The notes under the pieces were generated by a model. It was not told the DNA's origin. It ran no database searches and saw nothing but the letters and a program-made list of their open reading frames with translations. A program made the translations under genes and the position numbers. Shown here in pieces: positions 58,110 to 64,000 of a DNA stretch of 64,000 nucleotides. The DNA is taken from the NCBI RefSeq assembly GCF_041912895.1, contig NZ_JAYSGI010000001.1, forward strand, positions 930,001 through 994,000, read 5' to 3'. The DNA comes from Pelagerythrobacter sp041912895 (GTDB taxonomy: Bacteria > Pseudomonadota > Alphaproteobacteria > Sphingomonadales > Sphingomonadaceae). Position 1 is the stretch's first letter. Each line of letters begins with the position of its first letter.

Positions 58110-59056
58110 ATATCGGGGCAGTCGACCCCGCGCTTCCGCAATACAGGGCGCAGCGCGTAGTACGCCTCTTTCGTCCGGTGGCTCGGGATCGCCGGATAGA
58201 GATGGTGCACGTAGTGCGTCTCCATCCCGATCGAGCCGATGTGGCCGAGCCTGCTCTTGAAGAAGCGCGTGTTGTCGTATCGGCCCGTGCCCTCGCGCGG
58301 ATGATGCGGTGCCCAGCTCAGGTAGAACCGGATGTAGCTGAGGCCGATATGGCGCGGCAGCCACCAGATCAGCGCCGCCTCGATCGCGTAGCCGCTCCAC
58401 GCCATGGCGAACAGGACGGCCAGGAAGATCAGCTGGAGGCGGATCGTGTCCTTGAGCGAATCCTCGGCCTCCTTGGTCTCCATCTCCTTGAGGATGCGCT
58501 TGTAGATATGGATCGAGCCGTCGACCCCCGGCTGGCGGTTGAGCCAGGTCTTGTAGATCGCGTGCCACGGGCCGTTGGCGCGATCGGGGTAGTCGGGATC
58601 CTTCTCGGGATGGTTGGTGTGGTAATGATGTTCGAGATGCATCAGCCGCGCCATCGAGAACGGGAAGACGATGATGATGGTCGAGACCTTGCCGGTCCAT
58701 TCGTTGAGCCAGCGCGTCTTGCTGCCCGGGCGGCCGATGTTCGAATGCATCGCCTCGTGACTGGTGACGTAACCGCCGACCGCGAACACCGTCGAGAGCA
58801 CGAAAGCGAGCGGCAGATTGAGCCAGCCCATGATCGCGAGCGGGAAGAAGCTGAGCCAGATCGCGTAGCAGGTGAAGGCGAAGGCGGGGTAGAGCCACAT
58901 CCGCCCGCCTTCGAACCGCTTGGCGATCTCCCGCTCTTCCTTCAGCAGCGACACGCGCGTGTGGCGGTCGAGCGTGGCATCGCCGCCGAGCGGAATCGCC
59001 GGCGCATCGGCACGCGCGGGCGCCTCCCGCACGGTATCACGCACGTCCCCGCTCAT
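58106..59056 (-). CDS. fatty acid desaturase / membrane hydroxylase-type protein
   Basis: 316 residues with about four to six membrane helices. Three His boxes: H100-EAMH-104, H140-LEHHYH-146 and a C-terminal HYVHHLYP, plus HHPREGTGRYD, the ligands of a di-iron site in the PF00487 superfamily. The family includes desaturases and carotenoid ring hydroxylases; which reaction is performed cannot be told. The start ATG 59056 shares bases with the stop of the 64-residue gene (ATGA), so the two are coupled. A carotenoid or lipid role is likely since these bacteria make carotenoids. Confidence 0.75.
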   Translation of the reverse strand: MSGDVRDTVREAPARADAPAIPLGGDATLDRHTRVSLLKEEREIAKRFEGGRMWLYPAFAFTCYAIWLSFFPLAIMGWLNLPLAFVLSTVFAVGGYVTSHEAMHSNIGRPGSKTRWLNEWTGKVSTIIIVFPFSMARLMHLEHHYHTNHPEKDPDYPDRANGPWHAIYKTWLNRQPGVDGSIHIYKRILKEMETKEAEDSLKDTIRLQLIFLAVLFAMAWSGYAIEAALIWWLPRHIGLSYIRFYLSWAPHHPREGTGRYDNTRFFKSRLGHIGSIGMETHYVHHLYPAIPSHRTKEAYYALRPVLRKRGVDCPDI

Positions 59057-59247
59057 ACCCAGCGCCCCCGCAGCGTGGCGTAAAGGCCCCACGGCGCACC
59101 GATCAGCAGGCCGAACACGATCGGCGCCATGCCCAGCGGCGGTTGCCAGCCCCAGTAGACCATCGTCTGCGCGATCAGCGGCGCGATGAAGCCCACGCCG
59201 AACAGAAACGGCATGATCCTGAACAGGCCCTGCAACGCGCTTTGCAT
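59053..59247 (-). CDS. 64-residue membrane protein coupled to the desaturase
   Basis: 64 residues with two hydrophobic helices (IMPFLFGVGFIAPLIAQTMVYW and GMAPIVFGLLIGAPWGLYATL), ending in basic RGRWV. No signal for export and no Cys or His. It probably sits in the inner membrane. The desaturase start overlaps its stop, indicating that it is translated first and that the two products act together. Unrecognised family. Confidence 0.65.
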   Translation of the reverse strand: MQSALQGLFRIMPFLFGVGFIAPLIAQTMVYWGWQPPLGMAPIVFGLLIGAPWGLYATLRGRWV

Positions 59248-59287
59248 GGCGTTTATCTAAACTTAACCACGTTTCGTCGCAAGAGAG

Positions 59288-59314
59288 CGCGACATCGCCC
59301 GTCGCGGTGTCGCG
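59288..59314. terminator. hairpin in the region upstream of hppA
   Basis: Arms CGCGACATCGC (59288-59298) and GCGGTGTCGCG (59304-59314) pair over 11 bp with one T:G pair and a five-base loop, followed on the plus strand by GTTTTCGG-like TTTT. No plus-strand gene lies before it, so it may be a leader hairpin for hppA or a stray palindrome. Confidence 0.4.
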
Positions 59315-59458
59315 TTTTCGGACACGGCAGCCGGGCACGAGCTTGGCAAACAGGGCCTTGCGCCCTGCCAGCCCCGCCCTATACCTTCGCGCCTCGGGCG
59401 GACTCCGCGAAGACGGGGCCGGTCGGCAAGGGACACATCAGGGAAAGGGGATTCGCGC

Positions 59459-61621
59459 GTGGATTTGATCGCGATCGCAATCGTGCTGGGGCTTCTGGCC
59501 ATCGTCTATGGCTTCGTCACCAGCCGCCAGGTACTCGGCGCAGCCGCCGGCAATGCCAAAATGCAGGAAATCGCCGGCGCCATCCAGGAAGGCGCGCAGG
59601 CCTATCTGAGCCGCCAATACACCACGATCGGCATGGTCGGGGTGGTCGTGGCGATCATCGTCGGGATATTCCTCGGGCCGATCTCGGCCACGGGCTTCGT
59701 GATCGGCGCGATCCTCTCGGGCGTGGCGGGCTTCATCGGGATGAACATCTCGGTCCGCTCGAACGTGCGCACCGCAGCCGCGGCGCAGACCGGGCTGCAG
59801 CAAGGCCTCACGCTCGCGTTCCGCGCGGGCGCGATCACCGGGATGCTGGTGGCGGGCCTCGCCCTGCTCGCCATCGCGGTCTTCTTCTACGTGCTGATCG
59901 GCCCGATGGGTTATGCCGCGAACGACCGCGTGGTGGTCGACGCGCTGGTCGCGCTGGCCTTCGGCGCATCGCTGATCTCGATCTTCGCGCGTCTGGGCGG
60001 CGGCATCTTCACCAAGGCAGCGGACGTCGGCGCCGACCTCGTCGGCAAGGTCGAGGCGGGCATTCCCGAGGACGATCCGCGCAACCCCGCCGTGATCGCG
60101 GACAACGTGGGCGACAACGTCGGCGACTGCGCCGGCATGGCGGCCGACCTGTTCGAGACTTACGTCGTTACCGTGGGCGCGACGATGGTGCTGACCGCCC
60201 TGCTGCTGAGCGGCGCGGGCAACCAGTTGCTGCCGCTGATGGCGCTGCCGCTGCTGATTGGCGGGGCGTGCATCGTCACCTCGATCATCGGTACCTATGC
60301 CGTGCGCCTCGGCGGCGGGACCAACATCATGGGCGCGATGTACAAGGGTTTCCTCGTCACCGCGGTGCTGTCGATCCCGGCGATCTGGTTCGTCACGCAA
60401 TACGCACTCGGTGACATGAACGCCCCGATCGGCGCGCAGAGCGTTTCGGAAGTGGTTGCCGTCGTCGAAGGCGGAACGCTGGCGGAAGAAGGCATGTCGA
60501 CCCAGCTCGGCGGCTTCACCGGCTGGGACCTGTTCTGGTGCTCGATGGTCGGCCTCGTCATCACCGGGCTCATCATCTGGATCACCGAGTACTACACGGG
60601 CACGAACTATCGCCCCGTCCGCTCGATCGCCAAGTCGTCCGAAACGGGCCACGGCACCAATGTGATCCAGGGTCTCGCGATCAGCCTCGAGGCGACCGCG
60701 CTGCCGACGATCGTGATCGTCGCGGGTATCATCGTCACCTACCAGATCGCCGGGCTGATGGGCATCGCCTATGCCGCGACTGCGATGCTGGCGCTGGCGG
60801 GCATGGTCGTGGCGCTCGACGCCTACGGCCCCGTGACCGATAACGCCGGTGGCATCGCCGAGATGGCGGGCCTCGACGAAAGCGTGCGCGAGAAGACCGA
60901 TGCGCTCGACGCGGTGGGCAACACGACGAAGGCGGTGACCAAGGGCTACGCGATCGGATCGGCCGGCCTCGCCGCGCTGGTGCTGTTCGCCGCCTACACC
61001 ACCGACCTCACCGAGTTCTTCCCGAGCGCGGACGTCGATTTCAGCCTCGAGAACCCCTACGTAATCGTCGGCCTGCTGCTCGGCGCCTTGCTGCCCTATC
61101 TGTTCGGCGCGATGGGCATGACGGCGGTCGGCCGCGCGGCGGGCGACGTGGTCAAGGACGTGCGCGAGCAATTCCACGCCGACGCGGGGATCATGGCCGG
61201 CACCAGCCGTCCGAACTACGCCCGCACGGTGGACCTCGTCACCAAGGCCGCGATCAAGGAAATGATCGTGCCCAGCCTGCTGCCGGTGCTCGCGCCGATC
61301 GTGGTCTATTTCGTGATCACGCTGATCGCGGGTCAGGAAAACGGCTTCGCCGCGCTGGGCGCGCTGCTGCTGGGCGTGATCGTCGGCGGCCTCTTCGTGG
61401 CGATCTCCATGACCGCCGGCGGCGGCGCGTGGGACAATGCGAAGAAGTTCATCGAAGATGGCAACCATGGCGGCAAGGGCTCTGTCGCCCATCATGCCGC
61501 GGTGACCGGCGACACCGTCGGCGATCCCTACAAGGACACCGCGGGCCCCGCCGTGAACCCGATGATCAAGATCACCAACATCGTCGCGCTGCTGCTGCTG
61601 GCTGCGCTGGCGGCTGGCTGA
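59459..61621 (+). CDS. hppA: K+-independent proton-translocating pyrophosphatase
   Basis: 720 residues with about 16 membrane helices. It couples pyrophosphate hydrolysis to proton transport across the membrane. Substrate motifs: DVGADLVGKVEAGIPEDDPR, NPAVIADNVGDNVGDCAGMAADLFETY and a later DAYGPVTDNAGGIAEMAGL. In GNTTKAVTKG, the residue at position 491 is Lys; family knowledge ties Lys here to the potassium-independent type and Ala to the potassium-dependent type. Start GTG 59459 with GGGAAAGGGG upstream. A terminator follows. Confidence 0.96.
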   Translation: MDLIAIAIVLGLLAIVYGFVTSRQVLGAAAGNAKMQEIAGAIQEGAQAYLSRQYTTIGMVGVVVAIIVGIFLGPISATGFVIGAILSGVAGFIGMNISVRSNVRTAAAAQTGLQQGLTLAFRAGAITGMLVAGLALLAIAVFFYVLIGPMGYAANDRVVVDALVALAFGASLISIFARLGGGIFTKAADVGADLVGKVEAGIPEDDPRNPAVIADNVGDNVGDCAGMAADLFETYVVTVGATMVLTALLLSGAGNQLLPLMALPLLIGGACIVTSIIGTYAVRLGGGTNIMGAMYKGFLVTAVLSIPAIWFVTQYALGDMNAPIGAQSVSEVVAVVEGGTLAEEGMSTQLGGFTGWDLFWCSMVGLVITGLIIWITEYYTGTNYRPVRSIAKSSETGHGTNVIQGLAISLEATALPTIVIVAGIIVTYQIAGLMGIAYAATAMLALAGMVVALDAYGPVTDNAGGIAEMAGLDESVREKTDALDAVGNTTKAVTKGYAIGSAGLAALVLFAAYTTDLTEFFPSADVDFSLENPYVIVGLLLGALLPYLFGAMGMTAVGRAAGDVVKDVREQFHADAGIMAGTSRPNYARTVDLVTKAAIKEMIVPSLLPVLAPIVVYFVITLIAGQENGFAALGALLLGVIVGGLFVAISMTAGGGAWDNAKKFIEDGNHGGKGSVAHHAAVTGDTVGDPYKDTAGPAVNPMIKITNIVALLLLAALAAG

Positions 61622-61645
61622 TCCTTCGATCGATCGAACGCATTC

Positions 61646-61675
61646 GGGGCGCGGGACCAAGCGGTTCCGCGCCCC
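61646..61675 (+). terminator. terminator after hppA
   Basis: Arms GGGGCGCGGGACC (61646-61658) and GGTTCCGCGCCCC (61663-61675) pair over 13 bp with one G:T pair and an AAGC loop, followed by GTTTCGTTAAG. It lies 24 bp beyond the hppA stop. Confidence 0.8.
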
Positions 61676-61755
61676 GTTTCGTTAAGCCTTCCTAAGCACT
61701 CGCCTGCTAGCCCGGTAACGCGGCACCATGCGCCGCGGATTGCGAAGGTTAACGC

Positions 61756-62922
61756 GTGGCCAGCGCACCCCTCGAACGCGTCGCAGCGACGGCGGCAAAC
61801 CGCCGCGCCGGTTCGTGCGTGCGAAGTGCGAAGCTCGAGGCCGTTCGCTGGCACGATGCCGAGGAAGCGCTCACGCTCGCCGAATGGGATGATCTTGCGC
61901 GCTCTGCCAGCGAGCCCAATCCGTTCTGCGAAAGCTGGAACCTGCTGCCCGCACTGGCCGCATTTGCTCGGCGGCCGGTCGATCTGCTGACGCTGCGCAT
62001 CGATGGCATGCTGTGCGCGCTCATGCCGCTCGCGCGCTCAGGCAGCTATTACGGATACCCGATCCGGCATATGGCCAACTGGAGCCACGACAACCTGTTC
62101 GTCGGCAGCCCGCTCGTCCGCCACGGATGCGAACAGGCGTTCTGGCGCGCGCTGTTGGTCTGGGCGGACACGCATTCGAAAGGGGCGCTGTTCCTCCATC
62201 TCGACCGCTTGGCCGAGGATGGTCCACTGTTCGCCGCGCTGTCCCGGATCGCCGCCGAAGAGACGCGCGAATGGGCCGTGGTGCAGCGGGAAGAGCGCGC
62301 GCTCCTGCACTCCGATCTCGCGCCCGAAGCCTATTTCGAATGCTCCATCAGCAGCAAGAAGCGCAAGGAGCTGCGCCGCCAGCACAAGCGCCTGTCCGAA
62401 GAAGGCGAAGTGCGGTTCGAACGGCAGGCGGACGCGGACGGGCTCGATGGCTGGATCGATGCGTTTTTCGCGCTCGAGGCGGCAGGATGGAAGGGGCGCA
62501 ACGGGTCCGCGCTGGCGAACGATCCACACACCCGCGATTGGTTCGGACAGACGCTGCGCGGCGCCGCGGCGCAAGGGCGGTTAGAGCGGCTGACGCTCTC
62601 GCTCGATAGCGCGCCGATCGCGATGCTTGCCAATTTCATCGCCCCGCCGGGCGCATTCAGTTTCAAGACCGCCTACGACGAGGGCTATGCGCGCTATTCG
62701 CCCGGCGTCCTGCTCCAGCGCGAAAACCTCGATCTGCTGGCGCGCGGCGATATCGCTTGGTGCGACAGCTGCGCCGCCGCCGATCATCCGATGATCGAGC
62801 GCATCTGGCGCGAGAAGCGCGCAATGGTGCGGGTCAACGTCGCAATCGGCGGCAGACTGCGGCGCGCCCTGTTTCACCACATGCTACGCGCCGAAACCGC
62901 CCGGCGATCGAGGAGAAGCTGA
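61756..62922 (+). CDS. GNAT/BioF2-like acetyltransferase-domain protein
   Basis: 388 residues with a pair of GNAT-like folds as in PF13480 (FemAB/CelD-like). The middle has SISSKKRKELRRQHKRLSEE and GWIDAFFALEAAGWKGRNGSAL, where the family binds acyl-CoA/aminoacyl donors; FSFKTAYDEGYARYSPGVLLQ is the last conserved motif. It may modify a surface polysaccharide or a cell-wall precursor. Start GTG 61756. It is followed 2 bp later by the JmjC-like gene. Confidence 0.75.
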   Translation: MASAPLERVAATAANRRAGSCVRSAKLEAVRWHDAEEALTLAEWDDLARSASEPNPFCESWNLLPALAAFARRPVDLLTLRIDGMLCALMPLARSGSYYGYPIRHMANWSHDNLFVGSPLVRHGCEQAFWRALLVWADTHSKGALFLHLDRLAEDGPLFAALSRIAAEETREWAVVQREERALLHSDLAPEAYFECSISSKKRKELRRQHKRLSEEGEVRFERQADADGLDGWIDAFFALEAAGWKGRNGSALANDPHTRDWFGQTLRGAAAQGRLERLTLSLDSAPIAMLANFIAPPGAFSFKTAYDEGYARYSPGVLLQRENLDLLARGDIAWCDSCAAADHPMIERIWREKRAMVRVNVAIGGRLRRALFHHMLRAETARRSRRS

Positions 62923-62924
62923 CG

Positions 62925-63809
62925 ATGGGCGTTCATTCCACGATCGACCCCGCCCCCGGCGATGCCACCGCCGCGGTGTTCGATGCCGAGGCGCGCGCCG
63001 CCTTCGCCGCCGCCTATCCGGAGATCCCGCACGTGCTGCGCCATGCGCTGGCCGCGCACCCGCTGCTGGCGCTCGATGCCTTGGCGGCGCTCGCCGAGCG
63101 GCTGCCCGAACGCTCGATCGAATACAATCGCGGCGACCTGCCGATCGGGGTGGATGGCAAACCGGGCGGCACCGGCCTCTCGATCGGCGAGACGATCCGC
63201 CACATCGCGCGCAGCAACAGCTGGGCCGTGCTCAAGAATGTTGAGCAGGTGGCCGAATACGAGGCGCTCCTGCTCTCGCTTCTGGGCGAGGTTCGGGCCG
63301 AGATCGAAGCGAAGACCGGCGCGATGCTGCGCCCGCAGGCGTTCGTGTTCATCTCCAGCCCGAACGCGGTGACGCCGTATCACTTCGATCCCGAGCACAA
63401 CATCCTGCTCCAGCTCGTCGGCCGCAAGACGATGACGCAGTTTCCCGCGGGCGACCCGCGCTTCGCGCCCGACACGATCCACGAATCGTACCACGCGGGC
63501 GGCGCGCGAGAACTCACCTGGCGCGACGAGTTGAGCGCGGCTGGCCGCGAGTTCGCGCTCGGCCCGGGCGAAGCGGTTTACGTGCCAGTGATGGCGCCGC
63601 ATTTCGTGCGCAACGGGCCCGAAAGCTCGATCTCGCTGTCGATCACCTGGCGCAGCGACTGGAGCTTCGCCGAAGCCGACGCGCGCGGGCTCAACCGCGT
63701 GCTGCGCCGCGCGGGCCTGACGCCCGCCGCCCCCGCGCGCTGGCCGCTTACGAACCGCGGCAAGGCGCTCGCCTTCCGCGCACTGCGCCGGATCGGCATC
63801 GGCGATTGA
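62925..63809 (+). CDS. cupin/JmjC-like protein, probable Fe(II)/2-oxoglutarate-type enzyme
   Basis: 294 residues. H153-x-D155 (TPYHFDPEHNI) and H226 (APHFVRNG) form the HxD...H facial triad of cupin_8/JmjC hydroxylases; Lys/Arg for 2-oxoglutarate is likely the R or K in GRKTMTQF, unverified. It pairs with the acetyltransferase-like gene two bases upstream. Hydroxylation of a protein or small molecule is possible. A perfect hairpin follows the stop. Confidence 0.75.
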   Translation: MGVHSTIDPAPGDATAAVFDAEARAAFAAAYPEIPHVLRHALAAHPLLALDALAALAERLPERSIEYNRGDLPIGVDGKPGGTGLSIGETIRHIARSNSWAVLKNVEQVAEYEALLLSLLGEVRAEIEAKTGAMLRPQAFVFISSPNAVTPYHFDPEHNILLQLVGRKTMTQFPAGDPRFAPDTIHESYHAGGARELTWRDELSAAGREFALGPGEAVYVPVMAPHFVRNGPESSISLSITWRSDWSFAEADARGLNRVLRRAGLTPAAPARWPLTNRGKALAFRALRRIGIGD

Positions 63810-63813
63810 CCAA

Positions 63814-63836
63814 GAGCCTTGCGCGTCGCAAGGCTC
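63814..63836 (+). terminator. perfect hairpin between the JmjC-like gene and the thioesterase gene
   Basis: GAGCCTTGCG (63814-63823) and CGCAAGGCTC (63827-63836) pair exactly around CGT. It lies 4 bp after the first gene's stop and 4 bp before the thioesterase ATG. There is no T tract, so either weak termination or a translational control of the thioesterase start is possible. Confidence 0.5.
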
Positions 63837-63840
63837 CAGC

Positions 63841-64000
63841 ATGACCGACCAGCCCGCCCCCGCAGCACTCGTCGCCGATTTCATTTCTCTGCTGACTGTC
63901 GGGGGCAAGGGCGACCATGAATTCACCGGCCGCCCGCAAAAGGGCGGCGTGGGCCGTGTGTTCGGCGGACAGGTGATCGCCCAAGCGCTCCAGGCCGCGC
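63841..64000 (+). CDS. tesB: acyl-CoA thioesterase II, N-terminal end only
   Basis: The window ends in this gene. The visible 53 codons encode VADFISLLTV followed by GGVGRVFGGQVIAQALQAA, the N-terminal pattern of the first hot-dog domain in TesB (GRVFGGQVIAQAL). TesB hydrolyses medium- and long-chain acyl-CoA. There is no clear Shine-Dalgarno; the space before ATG is filled by a hairpin. Length and the second domain are beyond the window. Confidence 0.8.
   Translation, partial: MTDQPAPAALVADFISLLTVGGKGDHEFTGRPQKGGVGRVFGGQVIAQALQAA

Noticed and set aside
59438..61660. A 740-codon open frame on the minus strand opposite hppA
   Set aside because: It is antisense to hppA with skewed Arg/Asp/His composition and no family resemblance.

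Overview
This window looks like part of the chromosome of an alphaproteobacterium of the order Sphingomonadales, probably close to Erythrobacter and relatives. The DNA is GC-rich with strong G/C third positions. Gene order also points there: the cytochrome c oxidase block ctaC-ctaD-ctaB-small ORF-ctaG-ctaE-DUF983-SURF1 beside thrC, and pyrE-pdxJ-acpS-lepB. This assignment is by recognition only. I saw no tRNA, rRNA, CRISPR array, transposase or phage gene. Genes are densely packed, and many neighbours share ATGA, GTGA or TGATG junctions.

Layout. 1-9.7 kb: the C-terminal end of a SelO-like protein, a large YadA-type trimeric adhesin with an exported partner, astD, envelope proteins, rarD, pyrC and ygfZ. 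9.8-13 kb: a TetR regulator with two tandem PF10118 paralogues, the second preceded by a TTGACA promoter carrying an inverted-repeat operator, then a GNAT enzyme. 13-26.6 kb: mostly minus-strand housekeeping genes: rpmA and rplU, moaA-moaD-moaE, folB, a methyltransferase, thrC, and the aa3-type cytochrome oxidase structural and assembly genes. An ArsR/SRPBCC pair with its own operator sits inside this block. 26.8-32.4 kb: pyrE-pdxJ-acpS-lepB-AI-2E permease-DUF3089-ruvX, with a REP-like palindromic element directly before acpS.

32.4-34.4 kb is the most unusual stretch. It is a tight minus-strand operon of a 55-residue peptide and three proteins I do not recognise. One of these has a cupin-like His pattern, and two look like a single protein split by a one-base frameshift. 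Next come two hot-dog thioesterases, a repeat-bounded intergenic element, a class A penicillin-binding protein preceded by a 26-bp perfect palindrome, cobS without an adjacent cobT, and a DUF2236 protein.

40.4-53.7 kb is an accessory block. A divergent HxlR regulator, with 12-bp direct repeats at its start, faces a long run of small soluble proteins in the same direction: two DUF899, several VOC/PhnB-like, five GST-like, DoxX, two DUF1428 proteins (one a tandem fusion), a DHFR-like reductase, GFA, BolA, pirin, SDR and an alpha/beta hydrolase. It looks like a thiol, aldehyde or xenobiotic stress unit. 53.7-64 kb returns to core genes: DUF2332, hisG-hisD-nusB-thiL, a desaturase-type enzyme with a small membrane partner, the proton pyrophosphatase hppA, a GNAT/JmjC-like pair, and the 5' end of an acyl-CoA thioesterase gene.
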